From: Tubiluchus corallicola
Taxonomy: Eukaryota; Priapulida; Priapulimorpha; Priapulimorphida; Tubiluchidae
Length of the DNA: 64,000 nt
Reading direction: 5' to 3'
NCBI GenBank assembly: GCA_030141605.1
Contig: JAQGDQ010000012.1
Span: forward strand, 948,359-1,012,358
Under the pieces are notes generated by a model. It ran no database searches. It saw only the letters and a program-made list of their open reading frames with translations, and was not told where the DNA came from. This document shows, piece by piece, positions 1 to 12,410 of this stretch (positions are counted from its first letter, which is position 1; each line of letters opens with the position of its first letter). A program made the translations under genes and the position numbers.

Positions 1-2232
1 ACACTAGTTTGTTTGACAGTAAACGAAAGAATCTATTGTTTCTTCAAACAACAATTTTTAAACATTTTGGAAGAAAACTGTTGTAGGCCAAATACCAAAG
101 TATGAAATAGAAACAGATATAAGTTCATGTAAAATTTCTTTGATCAACTAGACTTCTTTTGTCCAAAATAGTTAATGAAAGCATTTCATTATAATTATGT
201 GCGAAAGCAACATAATGATTGTGTACAAAATAACAATCACTTTCCTCTATAAAATATAATTGTGGAGGTAGCACAAAAGGCTTGTAGAGAGCAAAATTTA
301 TGTAATATAATAGAATAAAGATTAAATTATAAGAAACGTTTTACATTTCTGCAGTCTTTATGTAGATGAAAAAAACCAAGTACATTCATTCATTCTCTCA
401 TTCAACATAAGCTTTTAGTGTATTCTCTTGAGCGTTGAACTGTATTTAATTTATATATAGTTTCTACAAGCATTTGAATCATTGTGTCATTTTCCTGGTA
501 CATGCCGTCTATTATTAGAATACATTTTCACTAACGATTTTAATCCTATATATTAAACATTTTTCCGCTTTACATACAAAACTGCCACCTACACATCGAG
601 TAGCAACAAAACAATAATATTAATGCAAATTTTATTATAAAAGTATAATGTATCTAAAAGTATAATTCTAACTAGTGCTAATTGCACAGCTGTAGGTCTC
701 ACAACCCATTAAAAACTTATAATCAAATATGATAATAAGAGCATTTAGTAAAAACAAACAACAGGTCACACTCGCAAGACTTTAACATGTTTTTGGTGTC
801 AAAAACCAAAATTTTAGCATTTTGTGCTTCAGAGTCCTTGTTCAGAATAACCGCTAAAACACTAACAAATTACGATCACGTCATAAAGAAATCTTTTTTT
901 CTCTAAAATACGATGGCAAAAGTAAAACAAAAAAAAACGTACTTTTACTGGCACTTTAAACAAAATAACATGTTTTATCTTTTCAAGTACTGTTGCATGA
1001 TGGAAAAAGAAAGTAAGACCTTTAACTAACTTTTATGTGTATTTGTGAAAGTGTCAAGTTGTATCTCACTTACACATATCTAGAGAAAACTGAAATATGT
1101 ATTGTGTTTTTCTCTAAAAATAAGTGAGTCCATTACTCTGTAAAAACAAGAGATGTCTCACAGTCTCAACGTAGAAGAATATATGATGAGACATCACTGT
1201 TGATTCAACATTTGATCAACACTGATTCCATGCCAGAAGGTTAACATTCATTCAATGTTAAAATATCCACATTGATTTAATTCACAAATCTAACTATTAA
1301 TCAAAGTTAATTTAATGAACTTTACCTGCTGGATTGAATGCCTTATTTTAACACTTTTTTTAGTAAGAATAGATCCTCATCATTGTGTATGTTATATAAA
1401 ACTGCCACCTGCCCAAAAACCCAGGAAAAAAAACACAATTTCCTTTGCACAAGCAAATTGCCATTTCATGATTGCACAAAATATTAATAATAATAAAATT
1501 TCATGCATATATATGTACTGTAGATGTATAATATTTCAAAAAGCATCATTTTAACTGGTACTAATCACAGTTATCACAGGTAACACAGTTCAGCTGTATA
1601 ATATTTCCAAAAGCATAATTCTAACTGGCACTAATCACAGTTATCACAAGTAACACAGTTCATTAAAACATTTCAGATACAATACTTGTACAAATTTTCA
1701 TGAACAATTTAGATTAGTTGAAAAAACAACAATTTTATTTTGGACTAAAAAAATGGCACTTTGATGTTTATGGAACTGCATTTGGTCCTTTTGGCACTTG
1801 GCATTGATCGGTTATTGTTACGAGTTGAGAAGTTATCACTGTTTTTTGTCTCTGCATAACATAACTTTAGAAATTGATTGACTATTGAAAGTACACCATG
1901 GATTCTTAAAAGAAATATTAAAAGAAATGATACTGGCAACTTGTTTCTAGATGTGGGGATTGTACTTTCATACTGTACTGATTCTATAACATACAAGAAA
2001 TCTGTTTCCAAAATGTTTCATATGATTAACAAAAGGAACATGAGTCACCTTAGGCAGTGATCTATGATAACTTTGTCTTTTTATATGAATTTCCAATATG
2101 CAAACAAGTCTTTTACATGCTAATACTATATAGGTCTTGTTAGCAGGACCAATATAGGATGCAGTTGTTTTAAAATCGCAAGTTTCGAAGGCATAAAGTC
2201 CCAGCATTTTCAATTATCAGCTAATGATTATA
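1..2232. other. Non-coding flank downstream of gene A
   Basis: AT-rich sequence without a recognisable gene. The open frames here are short, overlap on both strands and match no family I know. The only clear structure is a tandem duplication at 1525-1662. A loosely similar block around 560-690 shares the phrase AAAACTGCCACCT with about 1398. Confidence 0.5.
1525..1662. repeat. Two-copy tandem repeat, 70-bp unit
   Basis: Copy 1 is 1525-1594 and copy 2 is 1595-1662. Both start TGTATAATATTTC and end near TAACACAGTTCA, with a handful of substitutions between them. A diverged third relative sits around 650-690 (AAAAGTATAATTCTAACTAG). Confidence 0.8.
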
Positions 2233-3384
2233 CAGTCAAATCTTGTTATACCGCCGAAGTTATTTATTGCCTGCAAAACGGTCAGTAACAAAATGAATGT
2301 ATTCAAATGTATATAAAAATAACCCGTTATACTGGCACATGTTACCTGCCATCAGCTAGGCAAATTAACACAGTACAATCCACTTATAACGTGGCCTGTT
2401 TTAGCTAGCCTCTGGTTACTAGGAGTAAATTTCAAAGTCCAGCCAAATCTCAGGCTTGAATAATGGATTGAAAACTTGCTTACAGCGAGCTCTGAAATTA
2501 TGAGATCTTGCTTATTACGAGGGAATTTTCTGGCACCAGATGGGCATCATTCACCAAGGACAAAAAAGGTCAATGTATCTAGTGGGGATTAATTTTGATT
2601 GATTGTTCGTAAAACAAGGTGCATCAAGTACAGCACATGCAGATGTGCCCTGCTGTAATTGTAACTTAACTTGCATGAAGCATGCAATGATTCAGACACA
2701 ATAGCTTGAAAGACGCAGCTAAAACCTTTACAAAACTTTTTTAAATAAGTACTATGATTTTAAATTAACACATAGGCTACATCCAAATTGTAGGCTTAGT
2801 TCTTAGCCAACATAGGTCCTGCTGAAATTCTCGTAATCATAAAGCATTGCCCATGCACAGCTAATTAAATAAAAATGAAACCGTTCATATCCATGGCATT
2901 ATTCCACGCTAAGTTTAAACTGATAAAGCTGCATTTTCCCCTCACACAGGCATCCATGGTCGTGGCCAGGCAGTTAAATGTTTATACATGTAGTGTAACA
3001 CCCATGTACATAAAACACACACAGCTATCAGCAGACGACACAATGAATCGATGAATCATCGTAACTAACGCAAGTAACTTGCACGGCAATTTTATTCAAG
3101 GATTTATTGCATAAAATACTGACGTAAACCTAGAAGTAACAGAGTTGGAACACTATAAGTTTACTCTTTTGTAATAAATTGTTGTTCAACAATGATACTC
3201 ATTAAGAAACTTGTGCCAGTTTCGAAAGAAAGTGTTCTTTTCAACTATTACATCATATCCACCTCAGGGGCTTCATTCGATCTTGTACAGCCACTTTAAC
3301 AATTGACCTTGGCTATAACGAGACTCGGTCATAACAAGCAAATTTTCATGGTCTATTGAAACTTGTTATTAGCGGATTATACTG
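2233..3384. mobile_element. pogo/Tigger-like non-autonomous DNA transposon, possibly two nested copies
   Basis: The left end CAGTCAAATCTTGTTATACC follows TA, and the right end, reverse-complemented, reads CAGTATAATCCGCTAATAAC and is also followed by TA. A second left-type end, CAGTACAATCCACTTATAAC, begins at 2371 and matches the right end better, so one element may sit inside another. Fragments resembling the internal ends (CTATAACGAGACTCGGTC) occur near 3313. No transposase frame is present. Confidence 0.5.
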
Positions 3385-3858
3385 TATTAGCGTGTTCAAT
3401 GGGGAAATCCTGCCAGCCATCTGAACTACCAGCAGCTTCTTGATATGATGCCAACTGTAGGCGGCTGCTATATGCTCAGCTGAGTCGCTACATCAGGTGT
3501 CGTGTAAAATAATGCAGGTTATTGGCATGTTTTGATTATTTGCAAGCTGTACTGTACATTGTACAATCACAATTTATAGCTATGATATTACTGTCAATGT
3601 GCCACGCAGCCATAATGGCAACAAAACACGTTCTTTTTTACCACAAGAAATGCGATATTTACTTGTTTTCTAAGAATCATCCAAACATCCCAGCAAGAAA
3701 TTTGTAGTTATGACTTAACATTTTTTTACATATAAAGTAATGTTTAGTGGAGCAGTAGGCCTACCGATGATATAGGTGAGTACAAGACACGTTTATGTAA
3801 ACACAATGTTCTTGATAAAGATGAATGATTTTGAGTGAGTCAATAAATCACAAATGAT

Positions 3859-4310
3859 TAATTTAATAATTTTCTTTTAATTTGTCATCCTTTAGAGTGA
3901 TAATTGTGGACTCTAACCTGTGTACACTTGTCTGACGGTTTTGTGATTCGTCTATGGCAAAATTTAATACACATCATTATAATGTGAACTTCTTTCTTGT
4001 CCCAAAGTGAGCGGTATAAAGAGGTGTAACTGTAGTCATTGTATGTCCCTGGGAGCCTAGCCTGTAAGAAAGCTTCCTTAAGCAGTGTTCTTATTAGAGG
4101 TTCTATTTCATAAGGTGTTTCTGCTAAACTCTTGCTCAAGTTTCAGGATGCAAAATTTCACTGCATTTCAAATGCTTTGTGTAACAAAAGTAAATCAACA
4201 CACCAGGCAGATGATTATGCAGGTACGTGCAAGTTACTACAGACATAAAATTACAAAAGTTAAAACAAACTTTATCTCGCTGATCTTGCTTGCGTATTTT
4301 ATCAGCACTA
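3859..4310 (-). other. Likely 3' untranslated region of gene A with ATTAAA variants
   Basis: No canonical AATAAA occurs on the minus strand in the first 450 bases after the gene A stop. Variant ATTAAA signals lie at 3881-3876 and 3867-3862. An 84-codon minus-strand open frame at 4139-3885 lies inside this stretch; it has no recognisable domain and is best read as untranslated sequence. Confidence 0.25.
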
Positions 4311-7300
4311 TCATTTATAAAACATCTGAAGGTTTCCACAAGCTATTCGAATTTTTTCAGCAGTTGCAGGCGGAAAAAAGTCAAAGTCATCATGACAACC
4401 AGCATCGCTTCTTGCAGACATGACAGCATCTCGAATAGCAAAGAACACAGATGCACCCAGCAACAATGGAGGTTCTCCTATGCCCTGTAAAATAAAAAAA
4501 TGGCTGTATTCACCTTTTACAGACATTTCCTGAAAAAACTCGTCATCAGATAAAAAAATTTACTATAAAATAGTGAGCAAACCTTAGAGGAGTAGACAGC
4601 TTTAGGGTTGCTGCTGTTGCGTAATAAAGCAATGTTGAATTCAGTGGGAATATCATTGAAGCCAGGAATTTTGTAAGTTCCAGGATTTCTGTTGATCAGT
4701 AATCCGTCCTTTGTATATTTTACCTCCTCAAGAGTTACATAGCCATATCCCTAAACGAACGAAATAAATACATGAAAGAGCCAGACTCTAGGAAGTAACA
4801 CGTTGTTTATTAACACAGACAATCATGTCAACAGCAACTGTCATTTTCAATGCTATAAATCAAGCCAAAACAAATAATTAGTACAATTATGACACTTCTT
4901 GGTTAGTAGTGTCATTAGCATCAATTCATTATGAATTTATTAATAGTCTATTCATTCCATCATTAAATGGCAATTTAAAAACTAAGATTGCAAATAATTA
5001 AAAAAATAAACCTATTATATGATAAGCTTCTGTTTTTTTGCTAAATACTTCCAGGCAGTTTCATTGATGCATGGCACTTACTATTGCCCAAGTAAAAAAC
5101 AGACTTGAGGACACCTATTAAGACAATTAGGCAACTGCACAATTTCCAGTTTTCTTAATTACTTTGGATAAATTTCATTTGGGTATAAAAATAAATACTG
5201 AAACACAAGATACTTTAAGAGGTTAGAAAAAATGTTGTCTGGCAGCAATAAAGTTAGGTTCTTACAAAGACACACAATCACATCGATCGATCCAAGCGAT
5301 CACAAGGATGTGCTTTACAATCAAAATTAAGCAATGCTGAGACTGAGCAGTGAGCGGATTACCATTATAATTACTTAATAATTTATTCAAGACACACCTG
5401 TAGAAATCCTCCTTCAATCTGCCCAATGTCAATTGCTGGATTCAAACTTTGACCAACATCCATCACAATATCAGTCCTGAGAAGGATGTGGTCACCAGTC
5501 AGTACATCAATCTCTACTTCACTGCAAGCTGCACCGTATGTCAGGTAAAGGTTACCATAACCCTTCTTAGTCTTCCAATCATATTCGCTACATTCAGGTG
5601 CATAAAACCCGGTAGCAGAAAGATTAATTCTATCAAGATATGCAGCTTTTACCTAAAATTACAGCGGCATTCAATTACAATATAGTGTTAACTTTTCATG
5701 CCAAAAGTTTTTTTGCTGCATTAAGACATTTTTATTACTCATTGTGAATTGCGCTTATCATACGTATCTCTCTTCACGAATTCCTAAATGTTTCTAATTT
5801 GTTTGGAAAAATGATTTCCTAATTTCCAAATACAGAACACCCCTTTGCAAATCTACTTCGTCCTCGCAAATCTCTGATTTGTGAAATTCTTTATCAGAAA
5901 ATTATTTCTGCTTAGGTGTTCAACAAATGTTTTATACCACCACACTTTTTGCTTGCCTTAATATTGGCTGCTTTTGCTAAAGTATTTATAGATCATTTTC
6001 TTAAAGACAAATGAAGTGGTTCTAAAATTAAACTAAGATGCAGTGGGTTTTGAATGTAGCTAATAATAACAATGGTTTTTAGCAGTTTGGGTATATCTAT
6101 GTTAATATGGGCATCAGCAGTAAATCATGTAACACAGATGTTTGCGAGCAAACATTTACATAGAAATGCCAAATTTCAATTGAGTGAGTTGTGGCATACA
6201 CATCTATTATGCAGTTCCAATGAAAAATTGAAATTTATAATTAATGCCCATAGGAGACAACTTATATTTTACTGTTGGCAAATAGATGCCCTAAGAAATG
6301 CAATGTCGCTATTAATATTGTTATATAACGCATAATTATAAAAATTTAATAATCATAATTGATTATTTTTACTATATTGTGACAGCTGACGATGTCACCA
6401 ATAACGCAAAAAATTCAATGACAGATACAGAGTAGACATTTTAAAGGTTTTTGACTGTTTTTGATTTCTGATCTATTTTGCTTATAAACTGCTCATGCCT
6501 TAAAGCTTACACTGCTCAATTCTTACCCATTGTTCCCAAGTATCATCAGGTTTAGCTGTCTTGTAGGGTTCCAGCCTATCATTTATAGTCTGGCAAGCCT
6601 TCACTATAGCACCTCCCCATAAATCTGAACTACAAGAAGCTGAACTTGTCACAGTGTTTGGAATCTTGTCAGAACTGTTAATGCCGATCTGTATCCTACT
6701 AACTGGAACTTGCAGCACCCGACTAGCAACCTTTAATGAAAGTACATATCTACATCAAAAAAGAAATAGGAATGTGGAATAAAATTAATATTTATAAAAC
6801 ACATTGAATGAGTCAGGGATGGTTAGCAAAGATGAAATACACAGTCAGAATAATTAAGTCTAGGAAAGGCTGTAGCTAACCAATAAGAATAATTTATAAA
6901 CTACTTCTATTAATTCATATAATAATTACTATATAATATAATAATTAATAATTTTCAAGTTGACAAGAACAGCTGCACAAAAATACCTGTAACATTTTCA
7001 CATGTAATCCTTGTCCCATCTCAATGCCTCCATATGTTAACAAAACCGACCCATCAGTGTAAATGTGAACTACAGCCATTGCTTGATTGAGAAATTTTAC
7101 GGCATATGGGATGCCAAATCGAATCGGCAGCAAATGCAGAGCTCGTTTCTGCCATCGGTGATCCCTGTAATACATGATCCCTAGAGTGATCAATACGTTT
7201 ATCCTACCAGCCTCTGTAACCTTACCTTTGACATGTTTTATGCACCGAGAAGACACAATAAGATTGAACGTTCCTCACTAAACATCTGCAAACATGTTTT

Positions 7301-10300
7301 CTTAAAATAATTTAATTGTATTGACTAAACATGGTACCCATCATTAGAGAGTTTATCATAATAGATAAATGCAAGATATGAAATCTCTTAAAACTTATTA
7401 ATTTTACGAAAAATGAACAGCATCTGGTCACCCACCTGTTAAATTTCAAAGCCTGTTCATATCTGGTAGAAAACTGACTCAGTTCAATACACTCATCAAC
7501 ACACTGCTGACAGTTATTATCTTGAATGGGAAAATTGTTCCAGCATATGTCTCCAGCATGAAACAAATTCATTTGCCGTACCTGTAGCAGCAATACATCA
7601 ACCCACAAATTAGAATCTGCTCTGCCTGTATATAGTATAACTACACGTAAAAGGTGAAAACAGATTAAATAATATTATCCTAACCATTAATAAGCTCAAA
7701 TGATAATTATAAGGAGACAAAAAAGAGTACTTCTTGATCAAAATTACATATCAAAACTCTAAAGTGAAAATGTTCAGTTTTATAAACAAATCTATTTGTC
7801 GTTTGTGTTACTAATGCTTTGCAGTTAATTTACACTAAATACATCTACAACTAGACAGCAGAATAGAGATCTCTGCCAAGGCCAAACAATCTAAATTATC
7901 ATAAAAAGAGAATGGCCACGATTGACAGTGAGCAGCTACAAAAAATGTCCACTTCTCTCATTACAGAAGAGCTGATTCAATCAAACAAACTGCAATGCAA
8001 GTATAATCTCATTGGTCCTTGTCCCACGATCCCCTCTACAAAGTTTCATGCAAATTTGTTAAGCAGTTTTTGAGTAATCCTGCTAGCAAACTAACAAACA
8101 AATAATTGGTGATGAAAACATAACCTTCCTGGCAGGTATAAGAACTTTTGAAAATGCAGCTTTCATACATGGACATGCCCTAGTAATGGTAAATCTAGCA
8201 AAATGTTCTGAGCACATACTAAAAACTTATGAAAGGCTAACATACAACTTTTGCACTATTAATCAAAGATTGTAATATTTATAGCCAAAACAGCTAAACC
8301 AGGTCACTTTTACTTTGTAGTGTGGGACTTCTGCTGATCTACGTGGTCTCTTAGTTTCTGCTGATTAGCTTCGCATGTTGAGCATGCTTACTAGACTTTG
8401 ATGCTCAGAATTACAAAAATGCTCCACAATTGTCGGTAAAATTGTCTACAAGTCAGCAGTTCATCCATACATGGACTTTTGCTACCATATCTGAACGGAA
8501 GTTACTGTTGAGCCCTTAAATTTACTTTTTATTTTGTTCTTCAGCCCTGAATTATAAGGTTGTCGACTTGACTCAGGCAACTCGGACTTGTACCTACTAA
8601 GATCTTTCAACTTACCATCTAATTCACAAAACAGCCTAAAAAATAATGATAATCAGTTGTACTTTTGCTAGTGTACCTACTTCTGTAGTTGTTTGCAGTT
8701 CTGACCAGTTGACAGTTGTAATTTAATTAGCCCAGCATCACATGCATTATCAATAACTGTGCTTTTGGCCCAAATGCTATGTAGAACTAGCACTCCTGAA
8801 TACTTGTCAATTGTCTGTTTGTTTCAAGTTTTCAAATACAGTTACAATATTAAAACTTATTTTTGAGGAGATAATAATTATTTTTGTTTCAAGGACTCCA
8901 AGGTTTTGTTCAATCAACAACTTACCAACAACCTGCCTAGAATGCACAACAAACTTATTTCAGAAGCAGGAGCCAACGTAAGTAATAAAACAACAGCATA
9001 ACACAGTTCGTCATATTTGTTAAAGCAAGGTAAATTCACTTACATGCAAAGCAGAAATGTCGAGTTTTTCTGCCACTTTAGTTATGCAGTTCTCAATAAA
9101 CAGATGTGCCTGAGGGATACCAAATCCCCGAAAGGCAGTTGCATTTGCGATATTAGTCACGCAGATGGCACTGTCAAATCGCACATTAGGAACAGTGTAG
9201 CAACCCAGTGAGTGAAACAACAGCTCTCCTAATATCTGAAAAACATCACAGGACCATTATACAATTACCCTACTTCGACATTACTTATGAAAATATAATA
9301 AACCTATTTCGTATTTCGCATCAAACACGTATGTGCACTAATACGATAGGCACATTATATTTCACTATGATTTACTATTACTCTTTAAAATGAAACCTTA
9401 TTTTCAAGAAAAAAATCAAACAGTACCCAACAACTATTGCCTGACAGTATTTAACAATTTTAGTAACAATTTCATCTCAAACAAGATGCTGCATTTCATT
9501 TAAGAAGTTAGAAATGTCTTCGAACTCTGTAATATTTTCAAAATAATAGTTACTTTTTTAAATCAGCAGACATAGCGCTGCAAAAACAACTTTCTATAGC
9601 TAGGATCTCAATAAAGTACTCATAAGTATTCATAATCACTGATAGCTTTTCAAAAGTATATGTAACTTTGTGTTTCTAATTAGGGAAACTTTAAAAAGCT
9701 AATAGAAGTCTACCTACAACAGCTGCATAGTACCCAGAAAGTTTAGACACATTCAGGAATTTTAAAAAGAAAAAATAATAGAATAAAAAATGCTTTGCCT
9801 TTGCATTGCATGCTTTTACAAATTCATAACTGCAGGAAAATCGCCTATGTAAACTATTGCCAGAGAAGTACAAAAACAATGAACAATAATACAGAACATA
9901 GTTACATATAAAAACATGTTTGAAAAACAGAGGATAATACACAGTGGCATAGCTAAGGTGGTGCTGGCTGCACCGGGCAGCATTTTGGTCTTTCTGTCAG
10001 AACAGTAGAAACACAAAGGTATAATATAATTTAACTGATCACACGAAAACCAGTGCTTAAAGCACTCATTGCTGAAAGTTTCCCGAAAAAAATGATAACA
10101 TATCATTGGTAATTAATACTTTAATAGCTTTGAGATGTTTACAGTGTCTTTCATTCTCTGCTTTTAGGGTTACTGCCCAGTACACGTTTTGTGTTAACTG
10201 ACGCTCTGCAAAACACATTCATATAATCTTTGCTCTATTAAGTTAACAACATTAACATAGTTTCACAGTACTGTTTAGCTCCATAAAATTTTTACATTTT

Positions 10301-12370
10301 CCCATGATAAATTTTTACATGATCTATTTCAATTTTTATTTAATGTGTTTCAGTATTAACATATCACGCGTGTACTGTTGAAAGTTATGAAATGGAGTAG
10401 TTTTAAAATAACGTTTATTGCCATGCAGTTTGATTTTATTCCATCATTAGTTTACTAAACTTCTTCAAAATAAAAAGAAATGTGCATGCGCTGGCATATG
10501 TTTGATGAGCATTATTATAAATAAGATTTTTCATTTTTTTTACATTGCCAGTGTCTTGGATCTCTTTAGGCACTACTGCCACAGAGATAGCCAAGCTGAT
10601 AAGCTTAAAGTGTGTGGACTATTTAGGCGTCCCTTGCCATCGTTTCAGTTTATATCTATGTCTTTTAAATTGCAAAACCGAAAATTAAACAAGAAGTCGA
10701 AAATTGTCTGGCGAATTAAATTCTCCACTCTGTACTATCCATAAAATAGTTATTAAAATGTTAAGTTTTACTTCATTGCTACAGATGGTAGTCAAAATTC
10801 AAGTAAAAGGTAGACAAACTTTTTACGTTAGTACTTATTTAAATGATCAATGTACTCGTAAATTAGTTTCAGTTGGGTGGGGGGTGTCTGCAAACTCAAG
10901 TGCTACCCTAGGCGCCTCAAGCTCTAGCTATGCCTCTGATAACATACGCGCTTAACATTTAGTGTGCAAGTTCGGAGTCTTTCATGCAGCCCTACAGTGA
11001 TGAAGGCTATGACTGAAAAATATTAGAGTCAAACACAGATGGGTCAATGTCAAATTTCAGTGTAGGTCATACAAGTGACTTCAAGCAAATGCATTAAACA
11101 ATGTGTGAGCAAAAGATATTTTATAGCGTTATGCTTTTAGTATTCTGCATTACCTTTCATATCATATCTCACACATAGCTCATATCTCACACTCATGTAT
11201 TGCCCACTATATCAAAACAGCTTATAGATCAAAAATAATGCTTAACCCTCGGCCACACACCTCAAGCCTCTTTATTTAATTATCATGCAGTCGTCAATAC
11301 CCGTCCTTTTCTATGATTAAATGGTTTTTAGTCTACTATAAGCAGATGTAATTTGACTCATTGTGCATCACTTACTTTGATTATAACAACCCAGTGGGGT
11401 GTGTTTTCATCTCAGCACTAACACTGCTGTCATGCTGAGTTTCTCCATTATTTCATATAGGAAAAATGAGAAAATCAACAAATGTTAAATATTTTTAGTG
11501 CATGTCAGCTGACTTTAAAATTCACCATTGTTATGTAAAAAATAGCCTACATTACGCCTTGGAGACTTAATTAAGTAAAGTATCATAATTCACCAGATAA
11601 AAACTAGCCTTCTGATGACTTTCTTCTTATAGTTTTTCACGTGTAAACTTAATACAGCTTACACCAATACAGCAAAAAAAGTAGGCAAAGACAGGACATA
11701 GGTTTAATCGTCGACGGAAGTGGTACAGTAATGTTTCATCTGCATTTATGCAAGGCAACAATTACATTCTATTGCGGGTATCTACTGACCATGAAATACT
11801 GCTGGTGGCCGAAGGTTAATAAAATAACTTAAATGAAATAAAAATGCCCGCTATAGTGCTTAGTTTAATGAAACCAACCACTCTGGAAAGCACAGATACA
11901 TATCCACCATTTAGATACACGAAGAAATCCAGTGCATGAATTTTACCAGTGTCGTCAAAGCCAATCTATAAAAAAGAACAGAGAACTCAGACAAAATCTA
12001 AAAGTCGTATTCATTTGAGATAAGTTGAGTTGATAGGTTAGCGTTATAGTTGGTATACATTAGCAACTGCAATTTAGTTTCTGTTACTGTCTACTGGATG
12101 AACCCATGATGGAAAAATTCGCTTATTACTTTTAACCTGGCTATCTACTAAACACATAGCACCAAATGCCTACATTTGGCAATGACAAAAATTTTACCCT
12201 AATTTTCCTTGCATTTCACTCCTAATAATTTCTCATAACACTGACCACGTGAACCATAGTCAAATTCACCTTGTACTTAAATAGTGCTTCATGACGTCCT
12301 CCCGTTATCAGAAAATCCTCAGCTCTGTTGAACACACACCTGACTGGGTGACCAAGTCTTAAACAAAACA

Positions 12371-12410
<40 letters not shown>

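Noticed and set aside
3885-4139. 84-codon minus-strand frame just downstream of the gene A stop
   Set aside because: No recognisable domain, and the gene A frame has already ended; more likely 3' UTR than an alternative last exon.
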